From contig NZ_CP110011.1 in the NCBI RefSeq assembly GCF_025947345.1, forward strand, positions 806,001-870,000: a stretch of DNA of 64,000 bases. The letters are read 5' to 3'. Every line of letters begins with the position of its first letter. The stretch's first letter is position 1. The position numbers and the translations under genes were made by a program. The stretch comes from Flavobacterium sp. N502536. Its GTDB lineage: Bacteria; Bacteroidota; Bacteroidia; Flavobacteriales; Flavobacteriaceae. Shown here piece after piece: positions 9,066 through 17,327 of this stretch. Below the pieces are notes generated by a model. The model did no database searches and was not told the DNA's origin. It saw nothing but the letters and a program-made list of their open reading frames with translations.

Positions 9066-10700
9066 TTATTTTTCTATTTCTCGCATAGAATCCATTTTTT
9101 TATGCGCCAGGAAGCCTGCCACATCTTCAAAATGTTCTTTTACACGTTTGTTACCAAATTCGAAAACTTTAGTAGCCAATCCGTCAAGGAAATCACGGTC
9201 GTGAGAAACCAGAATTAAAGTTCCGTCGAAATCTCTCAGGGCATCTTTAATAATATCTTTGGTTTTCATGTCCAGGTGATTCGAAGGCTCATCCAGAATC
9301 AATAAGTTAACAGGTTCCAACAACAATTTAATCATGGCCAGACGTGTTTTTTCTCCACCAGAAAGTACTTTTACTTTTTTGGTAATATCATCACCCTGGA
9401 ACATAAAGGCACCCAAAATGTTTTTGATCTGCGTACGAATATCCCCCACAGCAATAGCATCAATCGTTTCGAAAATAGTAGCGTTTTCATCCAACAATGA
9501 AGCCTGATTTTGTGCAAAATATCCAATTTGTGCATTATGACCTACTTCAACGCTTCCTGAATCAACACCTATTTCTTTCATGATCGCTTTAATCATGGTC
9601 GATTTTCCTTCTCCATTTTTTCCAACAAAAGCAACTTTCTGACCACGTTCGATTACGATATTGGCATCTTTAAAAACAACATAATCCCCGTACGTTTTAG
9701 ACATTTCTTTTACAATAACAGGATATTGACCTGAACGTGCAGCTGGTGGGAATTTTAAACGTAATGCCGAGGTATCTACTTCATCAACCTGAACAATCTC
9801 TAATTTTTCTAACATTTTGACACGAGACTGAACCGCATCCGTTTTCGAAAAAGTTCCTTTAAAACGATCAATGAACGCTCTGTTGTCTGCGATCATTTTT
9901 TGCTGCTCATCGTAAGCTTTTTGCTGATGTATACGACGGTCTTTTCTAAGTTCTAAATAATGAGAGTATTTTGCTTTATAGTCATAAATTCTTCCCATAG
10001 TCACTTCAATAGTTCTGTTTGTAATGTTATCTACAAACGCTCTATCGTGCGAAATTACCACAACTGCTTTTGCAGAAGTCACTAAAAACTCTTCGAGCCA
10101 TTGAATACTTTCGATATCCATGTGGTTGGTTGGCTCATCCAGCAAAATCAAATCCGGTTTTTGAAGAAGAATTTTAGCCAATTCGATACGCATTCTCCAT
10201 CCTCCTGAAAATTCAGAAGTCTGACGTGTAAAATCTTCGCGCTCAAAACCTAAACCTATCAAAATTTTCTCTACTTCAGCTTCGTAGTTTACTTCTTCAA
10301 TAGCATAATATTTCTCGCTTAAATCTGAAACTCTTTCGATCAGTTTCATATAAGCATCACTTTCATAATCAGTACGAACGGTTAATTGCTCATTGATTTC
10401 ATCGATTTCAGCTTTCATTCTAAAAATCTCGCCAAAAGCCTTAGAAGCTTCTTCCATTACAGTAGAACCGTCTTTAGTTAGTAAATGCTGCGGCAAATAA
10501 GCCACAACAGCATCTTTTGGAGTTGAGATACTTCCGGTAGAAGGTTTACTTTGTCCCGCAATTATTTTTAAAAGTGTCGATTTTCCCGCACCATTTTTAC
10601 CCATAAGGGCAATTTTATCATTTTCATTGATAGCAAAAGAAACATCGCTAAATAATGTAGTTCCACCAAACTGAACTGAAATATCGTTAACTGTAATCAT
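9066..10700 (-). CDS. ABC-F family ATPase (translation factor type)
   Basis: A 544-residue cytoplasmic protein with two ABC ATPase domains and no membrane segments. The first Walker A is GKNGAGKST (about residues 34-42) with signature SGGWRMRIELA and Walker B LILLDEPTNH. The second Walker A is GKNGEGKST with signature LSGGEKTRLA and Walker B LLILDEPSNH. Between them is the charged linker (about 240-310) typical of ABC-F proteins. The family acts on the ribosome rather than in transport; the sequence looks closest to the YbiT/EttA-like housekeeping group, so I would not call antibiotic resistance. It appears to be a single-gene transcript. Confidence 0.9.
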   Translation of the reverse strand: MITVNDISVQFGGTTLFSDVSFAINENDKIALMGKNGAGKSTLLKIIAGQSKPSTGSISTPKDAVVAYLPQHLLTKDGSTVMEEASKAFGEIFRMKAEIDEINEQLTVRTDYESDAYMKLIERVSDLSEKYYAIEEVNYEAEVEKILIGLGFEREDFTRQTSEFSGGWRMRIELAKILLQKPDLILLDEPTNHMDIESIQWLEEFLVTSAKAVVVISHDRAFVDNITNRTIEVTMGRIYDYKAKYSHYLELRKDRRIHQQKAYDEQQKMIADNRAFIDRFKGTFSKTDAVQSRVKMLEKLEIVQVDEVDTSALRLKFPPAARSGQYPVIVKEMSKTYGDYVVFKDANIVIERGQKVAFVGKNGEGKSTMIKAIMKEIGVDSGSVEVGHNAQIGYFAQNQASLLDENATIFETIDAIAVGDIRTQIKNILGAFMFQGDDITKKVKVLSGGEKTRLAMIKLLLEPVNLLILDEPSNHLDMKTKDIIKDALRDFDGTLILVSHDRDFLDGLATKVFEFGNKRVKEHFEDVAGFLAHKKMDSMREIEK

Positions 10701-10771
10701 TATCTTCTGTGAATTTGTTTAATCGGTTAATCGTTTATTTGACCACCCATTTTTTTCGTGGTGCAAAGATA

Positions 10772-10962
10772 GATTAATTAGATAATTAGGCAATTAGATA
10801 ATTAGAAAATGTAGCAATGTGGTAATTAGAAAATGAGATAATTAGTCAATTAGATAATTTTTGAAATGCAAATTTTATCATTAGAAAACGAGAGCCGCTA
10901 TTTGCGTAAGCAAATAACGGCTCTTTAAATTATCTCATTATCTCATTATCTAATTGACTAAT
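10772..10962. repeat. AT-rich TAATTAGATAATTAG repeat cluster
   Basis: Between the ABC-F start and the GlmU-like stop, variants of AATTAGATAATTAGAAAATG recur at about 10772-10860. The reverse complement of the same motif (ATCTCATTATCTAATTGAC) lies at about 10930-10955, on the far side of a terminator hairpin. The arrangement forms a large imperfect inverted repeat. It looks like a dispersed intergenic element of flavobacteria. Confidence 0.6.
10891..10924 (-). terminator. Hairpin terminator downstream of GlmU-like gene
   Basis: The arms AGAGCCGCTATTTGC and GCAAATAACGGCTCT pair with one mismatch around a GTAA loop. On the reverse strand it follows the GlmU-like stop by about 40 bp and is followed by a short T-rich stretch. 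Confidence 0.7.
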
Positions 10963-12138
10963 TTAGTCTTTTCTCCATTTTTTAGTTTCCTCAAAAATGT
11001 GCTCTAAGATTGCAGCTTCTGTTGCATCGAAGTCGATGTTTCGGCGTCCCATTACTAATTTTGCAGTTTCAAAAGCTTTTTTGGTGACATAAGTCGTAAA
11101 ACCGGCTGCTCCGCCCCATGAAAAACTCGGAACAAAATTGCGCGGAAATCCACTTCCGAAGATATTAGCGCTTACTCCTACTACTGTTCCGGTATTGAAC
11201 ATGGTATTGATTCCGCATTTACTATGATCTCCCATCATTAAACCACAAAACTGAAGTCCTGTTTTGGCAAACCCTTCTGTTTCATAGCTCCATAATTTCA
11301 CTTCTTCGTAATTGTTTTTCAGGTTCGAATTATTACTGTCTGCTCCAATATTACACCATTCCCCTAAAACAGAATCTCCTAAGAAACCATCATGTCCTTT
11401 GTTTGAATTGGCAAAAAGCACCGAGTTCTTAACTTCCCCGCCAATTCTTGACCCCGGTCCTACTGTTGTAGCTCCGTAAACTTTAGCATTTAGTTTTACC
11501 TGTGCATTTTCACACAAAGCAAAAGGACCACGAATTACAGTACCCTCCATAATTTCGGCATTCTTACCGATATAGATAGGCCCGTTTGAAGCATTCAGTG
11601 TTACAAACTCTAATTTCGCTCCTTCTTCAAGAAATATATTTTCGGGTGCAATCACATTGACGCTTTTCGGAATTGGCTGTGATTTTCGGTCTTCAGTCAA
11701 ATACTGAAAATCTTCGCGAATTGCAGCATCATTTTTAGAAAAGATATCCCAGGTATGTTCTACGGTCAGACAATCTTCATTGTATTGGATGATTTCATAC
11801 GAATCGAAATCAACTTCTTCCTGATTTTCATTGGTAAAAAAAGCGATTACATCCTCTCCTTTAAAAATAGCCTGATTTGTAGTCAGATTAGAAACCATTT
11901 CAGCAAGCGTATCATTTGGCAAATACGCCGCGTTAATCATTACATTTTCTTCCAATTCTACCATTGGAAATTTTTCTGATAAATAATCTTCAGTAATGGT
12001 AGTAATTGTCGAACCCAGACATGCTTCCCATTTCTGGCGAATCGTCATAATTCCAATTAATATATCGGCAACAGGTCTTGTAAAAGTAAAAGGTAATAAA
12101 GCATTCCGGACGGGACCGTCAAAAAGAATGTAATTCAT
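10963..12138 (-). CDS. GlmU-like sugar nucleotidyltransferase/hexapeptide protein
   Basis: A 391-residue protein of the Bacteroidota 'GlmU family' type. The N-terminal half starts MNYILFDGPVRNALLPFTFTRPVADIL, a divergent nucleotidyltransferase fold without the canonical GlmU LAAGxGTRM loop. The C-terminal half (from about residue 185) shows left-handed beta-helix hexapeptide repeats (IYIGKNAEIMEGTVIRGP, GPGSRIGGEVKNSVL). It probably handles an activated sugar for cell-envelope synthesis, but true GlmU activity is doubtful given the missing N-terminal motif. It starts at 12138, and nothing nearby on the same strand is close enough to be in its operon. Confidence 0.75.
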   Translation of the reverse strand: MNYILFDGPVRNALLPFTFTRPVADILIGIMTIRQKWEACLGSTITTITEDYLSEKFPMVELEENVMINAAYLPNDTLAEMVSNLTTNQAIFKGEDVIAFFTNENQEEVDFDSYEIIQYNEDCLTVEHTWDIFSKNDAAIREDFQYLTEDRKSQPIPKSVNVIAPENIFLEEGAKLEFVTLNASNGPIYIGKNAEIMEGTVIRGPFALCENAQVKLNAKVYGATTVGPGSRIGGEVKNSVLFANSNKGHDGFLGDSVLGEWCNIGADSNNSNLKNNYEEVKLWSYETEGFAKTGLQFCGLMMGDHSKCGINTMFNTGTVVGVSANIFGSGFPRNFVPSFSWGGAAGFTTYVTKKAFETAKLVMGRRNIDFDATEAAILEHIFEETKKWRKD

Positions 12139-12242
12139 AAATAATTAAATTTGATACTTGTTAAAATCTTGATTTGGTTATCAGGTTCAAAGTTACAATT
12201 ATTTTATTTGTGTCATTTGTACTGTAACAGATATAGCACATT

Positions 12243-12345
12243 TTTTTTTAACCGCTAAGTGCGCTGAGGTTTTACGCAAAGTTCGCGAAGCTTTGTAAAT
12301 AGAGCCCTTGATAGCTTTACGTAAAACTTTGTACTTGTTTTTGTT
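12243..12345. repeat. CGCAAAG-type intergenic repeat
   Basis: The stretch holds CGCTAAGTGCGCTGAGG, CGCAAAGTTCGCGAAGCTTTG and a partly inverted copy (CTTTACGTAAAACTTTG). Similar CGCAAAG/CTTTGCG motifs recur at 40077-40116 and 62496-62595, so it belongs to the same dispersed intergenic family. No gene is visible here. Confidence 0.5.
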
Positions 12346-12349
12346 AAAT

Positions 12350-12379
12350 AAAAAAAGCCTCCCGAATGGAAGGCTTTTG
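12350..12379 (-). terminator. Terminator of the L31 gene
   Basis: On the reverse strand a stem AAAAGCCT/AGGCTTTT with an inner CC/GG extension is followed by a run of seven T, 20 bp after the rpmE2 stop. It is a canonical intrinsic terminator. Confidence 0.85.
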
Positions 12380-12398
12380 TATGATATAGAAACAGCTA

Positions 12399-12653
12399 TT
12401 ATTTTTTAGCGTGTTTTGCATATTTAGTTTTGAATTTATCAATACGTCCTGCAGTATCGATAAGTTTAGATTTACCAGTATAAAATGGGTGAGATGTTCT
12501 AGAAATCTCCATTTTTACAACTGGATACTCAACTCCGTCAACTTCAATTGTTTCTTTTGTATCTGCAGTAGATTTAGTGATAAAAACTTCGTCATTTGAC
12601 ATGTCTTTAAATGCAACTAATCTGTAATTTTCTGGGTGAATTCCTTTTTTCAT
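12399..12653 (-). CDS. rpmE2: 50S ribosomal protein L31 type B
   Basis: An 84-residue ribosomal protein. [17 protein letters not shown] and the C-terminal [14 protein letters not shown] segment are diagnostic of bL31. The zinc-binding cysteines of the type A form are absent, and the length and insertion ([19 protein letters not shown]) are those of the zinc-independent type B form. It is transcribed alone, from a good promoter at 12771-12799 and through a leader of about 110 nt, and ends at the hairpin at 12350-12379. Confidence 0.96.
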   Translation of the reverse strand: MKKGIHPENYRLVAFKDMSNDEVFITKSTADTKETIEVDGVEYPVVKMEISRTSHPFYTGKSKLIDTAGRIDKFKTKYAKHAKK

Positions 12654-12770
12654 CTTTTTATTTTATTTATTGTTTAGAGCAATTTTATTTTGAAGCTTTT
12701 CCATGGTTAGAAAAAGGTGTAAACAACTCCACTCTTTTTTGTTTAAAACTTTTAATTATTTTTAAGTGTG

Positions 12771-12799
12771 CAAATTTACAACTTTTTTCGAATTAACAA
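12771..12799 (-). promoter_or_regulatory. Bacteroidota-type promoter of rpmE2
   Basis: On the reverse strand TTG (12797-12799) and TAAATTTG (12771-12778) are separated by 18 bp, matching the TTG-N17-19-TAnnTTTG consensus of the Bacteroidota sigma factor. Transcription would begin near 12764 and leave a leader of about 110 nt. That leader contains a small hairpin (CTTTTTC, loop TAACCAT, GGAAAAG). Confidence 0.75.
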
Positions 12800-12914
12800 A
12801 TCTTTTAATCAATAATTTTAACGGCCTTGTGATTTGTATTAATTTTTTTAATATATATCTAGTGTGTATTGGGAATTACTATATTTGTGGATTAATTTTA
12901 AAACATATAAAAAT

Positions 12915-13445
12915 ATGATTAATGAAGTTATAAAAAAGAATGGAATTACTTACGGTGTAATGATTGGAATTGCATCTGCATTATTTACTGCTACAATATA
13001 TGCAATCGATTTAAATCTGTTCACTGCCTGGTGGATGGGCATTATCGGCATCGTAATCAGTCTGACAATCAGTATTATTTTACTTTCTAAAACCAAGAAA
13101 GAATTAAAAGGAGTTTTTTCGTTCAAGGAGGCTTTTACAACTTACTTTTTGGCAGCTGTAATTGGCGTTTTAATTTCTACCTTATTTAATATTGTTTTAT
13201 TTAACGTTATTGATCCGGGTGCAAAAGACACTCTGAATGAAATCATGATCAAATATACGGCAAACATGATGCAGAAATTTGGAGCTCCTGCTTCGTCTAT
13301 CAATGAAGCCATTAGCAAAATGAAAGAAAGCAGCCCTTACTCGACTTTCGAATTATTAAAAGGATCTGTTTTTGCAATCGTTATCAGTGCCATTTTTGGA
13401 TTAATTTTCGCAGCATTTTTTAAAAGCAAAACTACACAAGAATAA
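12915..13445 (+). CDS. DUF4199 membrane protein
   Basis: A 176-residue inner-membrane protein with four predicted membrane segments, matching DUF4199, a Bacteroidota family of unknown function. The start at 12915 (MINEVIKKNGITYGVMIG) fits the family's N-terminus; an upstream in-frame ATG at 12864 adds an unlikely WELLYLWINFKTY leader. The hydrophilic loop between the third and fourth membrane segments (about residues 95-145) is helical. It lies 8 bp before a GT2 glycosyltransferase, a common pairing, so the two are probably one transcript. Confidence 0.82.
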   Translation: MINEVIKKNGITYGVMIGIASALFTATIYAIDLNLFTAWWMGIIGIVISLTISIILLSKTKKELKGVFSFKEAFTTYFLAAVIGVLISTLFNIVLFNVIDPGAKDTLNEIMIKYTANMMQKFGAPASSINEAISKMKESSPYSTFELLKGSVFAIVISAIFGLIFAAFFKSKTTQE

Positions 13446-13453
13446 AAAAATAA

Positions 13454-14410
13454 ATGAATCTATCTATACTTATACCGCTTCTAAATGAGGAGGAATCACT
13501 ACAAGAACTCTATTCGTGGATTATTAAAGTGATGCAATCTAACAATTACTCTTATGAAATCATTTTTGTAGATGATGGAAGTACAGATGATTCTTGGAAT
13601 ATTATTGAAGGTTTTTCTAACGAAAATCCGAATGTAAAAGGAATTCGTTTCATGAAAAACTTTGGAAAATCGCAGGCTTTACATGCGGGTTTCGCCAAAG
13701 CGCAGGGTGATGTTATCATTACCATGGATGCCGACTTACAAGATAGCCCGGACGAAATTCCGGGTTTATATGAAATGATTACAGCGCAGAAATTTGATTT
13801 GGTTTCAGGCTGGAAGAAAAAACGTTACGACTCTGTTGTGGCAAAAAACCTTCCTTCGAAATTATTCAACTGGGCCGCCAGAAAAACTTCGGGCGTTGAG
13901 CTGAACGATTTCAACTGCGGACTAAAAGCTTACAAAAATGCCGTTGTTAAAAACATTGAAGTTTCGGGCGAAATGCACCGTTACATTCCGGTTTTGGCAA
14001 AAAACGCCGGTTTTAATAAAATTGGCGAAAAAGTAGTTATTCACCAGGCCCGTAAATATGGCGAAACTAAATTTGGAATGGAGCGTTTTATAAACGGCTT
14101 CCTTGATTTAATCACCATCTGGTTCTTATCCCGATTCGGAAAAAGACCCATGCACTTGTTTGGCGCCATTGGATCTTTGATGTTTATTATTGGATTTTTA
14201 CTGGCCGGTTATATCGGGATCTCCAAATTATACCATATGTATAACGGAATGAAATACAGTCTGATCACCAGTAACCCGTGGTTTTTTATTGCACTGACTA
14301 CGATGATCCTGGGAACACAATTGTTTCTGGCCGGTTTTCTGGGCGAAATTATCCTGAGAACCAAAAGCAACGAAGCACGTTATAAAGTAGCCCGAGAGGT
14401 TAATTTCTAG
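13454..14410 (+). CDS. Family 2 glycosyltransferase (DPM1/GtrB-like)
   Basis: A 318-residue membrane-anchored GT-A glycosyltransferase. The N-terminal catalytic domain has LSILIPLLNEEESL, the nucleotide-binding FVDDGSTDDS and the metal-binding MDADLQDSPDEIP. Two C-terminal membrane segments follow (about 235-260 and 275-300). This architecture is that of polyisoprenyl-phosphate sugar transferases that load glucose, mannose or a similar sugar onto undecaprenyl phosphate at the inner membrane. The acceptor and sugar cannot be told from sequence. It follows the DUF4199 gene closely. Confidence 0.9.
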   Translation: MNLSILIPLLNEEESLQELYSWIIKVMQSNNYSYEIIFVDDGSTDDSWNIIEGFSNENPNVKGIRFMKNFGKSQALHAGFAKAQGDVIITMDADLQDSPDEIPGLYEMITAQKFDLVSGWKKKRYDSVVAKNLPSKLFNWAARKTSGVELNDFNCGLKAYKNAVVKNIEVSGEMHRYIPVLAKNAGFNKIGEKVVIHQARKYGETKFGMERFINGFLDLITIWFLSRFGKRPMHLFGAIGSLMFIIGFLLAGYIGISKLYHMYNGMKYSLITSNPWFFIALTTMILGTQLFLAGFLGEIILRTKSNEARYKVAREVNF

Positions 14411-14437
14411 CACTAAACTGTTATTAGGAATCTGGTT

Positions 14438-14464
14438 CTTTTTACGGCTTCCAACCGTAAAAAG
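14438..14464 (+). terminator. Hairpin after glycosyltransferase gene
   Basis: A perfect 10-bp stem CTTTTTACGG/CCGTAAAAAG with a 7-nt loop lies 28 bp after the glycosyltransferase stop. No T run follows it on the plus strand, so termination is only a possibility. Confidence 0.4.
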
Positions 14465-14550
14465 AGTAAATTCTGAACACAGCATAAAATGAACTCATAA
14501 CAATAAATAGTTCCTGAACTCTATTATTATTTAAATATAAAAAGACACGA

Positions 14551-16280
14551 ATGATGAATATAGCACCTAGTATTCTAAATGCAGTAAACGAATGGTTAAC
14601 GCCAACCTTTGATAGCGAAACGCAAGCTGCTGTTAAAGAATTAATGACAACTTCTCCTAAGGAACTTGAGGAAAGTTTTTATAAAAATCTGGAATTTGGA
14701 ACTGGAGGAATGCGCGGTGTGATGGGTGTTGGAAGCAACCGAATTAACAAATACACACTTGGAAAAAACACTCAGGGTCTCTCTGATTATTTACATATTG
14801 CTTTCCCAAATCAGCCTTTAAAAGTTGTTATCGCCTACGATTGCCGTCACAACAGTAATACTTTGGCAAAAATTGTTGCCGACGTTTTTTCCGCAAATGG
14901 AATTCAGGTTTACCTGTTCTCTGATTTAAGACCAACCCCGAATTATCATTTGCGCTTAAATATCTAGGCTGCCAATGCGGAATTGTACTAACAGCTTCTC
15001 ACAATCCGCCGGAATACAACGGTTACAAGGTGTACTGGGAAGATGGCGGGCAAATCGTTCCTCCACAGGACGCTGCAATTATCAATACTATCGAAAATTT
15101 AGGTTACGATAAAATTAAATTCAAAGCCAACGAAAGTCTGATCGAGTATATCGACTCCGAAATCGACAAAGCTTTTATAAAATCGTCTATTGAAAATGCC
15201 AGTTTTAATACACCGGCCAATGCAAAAGACGACTTGCATATTGTTTTTACTTCTTTGCACGGAACATCTATTAAATCTGTTCCTGAAACTTTATCACAGG
15301 CGGGTTACAAAAATGTACACATCGTACCGGAACAAGCCATTCCTGATGGAAATTTTCCAACTGTAAAATCTCCAAATCCTGAAGAACCTGAAGCTTTGAC
15401 TATGGCCCTGGCTTTGGCGGATAAAACACATTCGGATATTGTAGTCGGAACAGATCCTGATTGCGATCGTCTTGGTGTTGCCGTTAGAAATAACGAAGGC
15501 AAAATGATTTTACTGAACGGAAATCAAACCATGATCTTAATGACTGCTTTCTTATTGAAACAATGGAAAAAAGCAGGTAAAATCAACGGAAAACAATTCA
15601 TTGGTTCGACAATTGTGTCGACTCCAATGATGATGGAACTGGCCACAAACTATGGCGTGGAGTGCAAAGTAGGATTGACTGGTTTTAAATGGATTGCCAA
15701 AATGATTAAAGATTTCCCTGAGCTTCAGTTTATCGGAGGTGGCGAGGAAAGCTTTGGCTTCATGGTTGGTGATGCTGTAAGAGATAAAGATGCCGTTGCT
15801 GCAACCTTATTAATTATCGAAATTGCCGCTCAGGCAAAAGCAGCCGGAAGCAGTGTCTACAAAGAACTTTTACAGCTTTATGTTGAAAATGGCTTCTATA
15901 AAGAACACCTGGTTTCCATAACTAAAAAAGGAATGGAAGGCCTGGAAGAAATCAACCAGATGATGATCAGTCTGCGTGAAAATCCGTTAAAAGAAATCAG
16001 TGGTCAACGTGTTGTTATGATGGAAGACTACCAATCGTCAATTGCCTTAAATTTATTGACCGGTGAAGAATCTGTTATGGATGTTCCGAAATCAAACGTA
16101 TTGATTTATTATACCGAAGACGGTTCTAAAATTTGTGCAAGACCAAGCGGAACAGAACCAAAAATTAAATTCTACATCAGCGTAAATGCTGAATTAGAAT
16201 CGGTTCAGGATTTTGATGAAGCAGAAAGCTATTTAGACGGAAAAATACAAAATATCATTGCAGAAATGCAATTGAAGTAA
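14551..16280 (+). pseudogene. Phosphoglucomutase/phosphomannomutase, frameshifted
   Basis: Two adjacent frames together make one alpha-D-phosphohexomutase of about 575 residues. The first (14551-14967) has the N-terminal domain with FGTGGMRGVMG and ends abnormally after FSDLRPTP. The second resumes with GIVLTASHNPPEYNGYK, the active-site phosphoserine loop, then the metal loop GTDPDCDRLGV, the sugar loop GGGEESFG and the C-terminal RPSGTEPKIKFY. One G inserted at 14940/14941 restores RPTPELSFALKYLGCQCG. The protein interconverts hexose 1- and 6-phosphates. All catalytic motifs are intact, so a consensus error is more likely than gene loss. A nuclease gene follows after 6 bp. Confidence 0.9.
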
Positions 16281-16286
16281 AGAGTA

Positions 16287-17327
16287 ATGAGTGACAAACC
16301 TGACACAAATGACAAACCTGAACTATTAGATTCAATCATTGGACTAATAGATCAATCACGTCATTTTGTTGCCAAGACTGTCAATCAGGAACTAACGCTC
16401 TTATATTGGAAAATTGGAAAAACGATCAATGAAGAGATTCTAAAAAATGATCGCGCTGATTATGGGAAGAAAATAATTCCATCGCTAAGCGAAGCTTTAA
16501 CCAAAAGATATGGGATAGGTTTCAACAAAAGAAACTTACAGAGTTTTATTAAGTTAAACCTTGAAATACAGGACTTTGAAATTTTGCACACACTGTGTGC
16601 AAAATTGACCTGGTCTCATATTCGATCCTTAATTTACATTGAAAGCCCGATAAAACGTGAATTCTACATCCAAATGAGCATTCACGAAAGATGGAGCGTG
16701 CGAACCTTACAAGAACGCATGGACAGTATGCTTTTTGAAAGAACTGCCATCAGCAAAAAGCCGGAAGAAACAATCGTTAATGATCTGGCTTTACTAAAAA
16801 ACCAAAAACAAATTAGTCCGGATTTAACTTTTCGCGATCCTTATTTTTTAGATTTTTTAGGACTGCATGACACCTATTCTGAAAAAGATTTAGAAAGTTC
16901 AATCTTAGCTCAATTACAAAATTTCATCACCGAGATGGGCAGTGAATTTGCTTTTCTTGCCCGTCAAAAAAGGATAACTATTGATGATGAAGATTTTTAC
17001 ATCGATTTACTTTTTTACCATCGTGGTCTACGCCGACTGGTTGCCATTGACTTAAAACTCGGAAAATTTAAAGCAGGCTACAAAGGCCAAATGGAATTGT
17101 ATTTACGCTGGTTAGAGAAAAATGAACAAAAAGAAGGTGAAAACAAACCAATTGGATTAATTTTGTGCAGTGAAAAATCTCCCGAACAAATTAATTACTT
17201 AATGCTTGACAACGATGAACAAATCAAAGTCTCTGCTTATTTAACCCAATTACCTGAAAAAAAATTATTGCTGGAAAAACTCGAAAGAGCCATTGCCATA
17301 GCAGAAAACAACATCATAAATAAATGA
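16287..17327 (+). CDS. YhcG/DUF1016 family PD-(D/E)XK nuclease
   Basis: A 346-residue protein with the two-part YhcG architecture: an N-terminal helical DUF1016 domain (about residues 12-155, ending in FYIQMSIHERWSVRTLQERM and ERTAISKKPE) and a C-terminal PDDEXK domain (about 170-340). Candidate catalytic residues are Asp240 (FYIDLLFYHR), Asp255 and Lys257 (VAIDLKLGKF), with Gln268 following. It begins 6 bp after the phosphohexomutase stop and its stop codon overlaps the start of the ABC exporter, so it is cotranscribed with both. The cellular role of this family is poorly defined. A perfect 27-nt palindrome lies within the gene at 16580-16606. Confidence 0.9.
   Translation: MSDKPDTNDKPELLDSIIGLIDQSRHFVAKTVNQELTLLYWKIGKTINEEILKNDRADYGKKIIPSLSEALTKRYGIGFNKRNLQSFIKLNLEIQDFEILHTLCAKLTWSHIRSLIYIESPIKREFYIQMSIHERWSVRTLQERMDSMLFERTAISKKPEETIVNDLALLKNQKQISPDLTFRDPYFLDFLGLHDTYSEKDLESSILAQLQNFITEMGSEFAFLARQKRITIDDEDFYIDLLFYHRGLRRLVAIDLKLGKFKAGYKGQMELYLRWLEKNEQKEGENKPIGLILCSEKSPEQINYLMLDNDEQIKVSAYLTQLPEKKLLLEKLERAIAIAENNIINK
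16580..16606. repeat. Perfect intragenic 27-nt inverted repeat
   Basis: The arms AATTTTGCACACA and TGTGTGCAAAATT pair perfectly around a single C. The repeat lies inside the DUF1016-domain coding sequence (residues FEILHTLCAKL). It is far longer than expected by chance at one site and could form a cruciform, an mRNA hairpin or a protein-binding dyad. Confidence 0.85.

Noticed and set aside
9066..10700. ABC-F gene as an antibiotic-resistance determinant
   Set aside because: The sequence looks like the housekeeping ABC-F group and has no acquired-resistance context.
14436..14470. Hairpin before the phosphohexomutase gene as a riboswitch or attenuator
   Set aside because: It is a simple 10-bp stem without a conserved aptamer-like core or a T run; kept only as a weak terminator.
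14900..15040. Programmed frameshift in the phosphohexomutase gene
   Set aside because: No slippery heptamer is visible and a simple one-base loss explains it.
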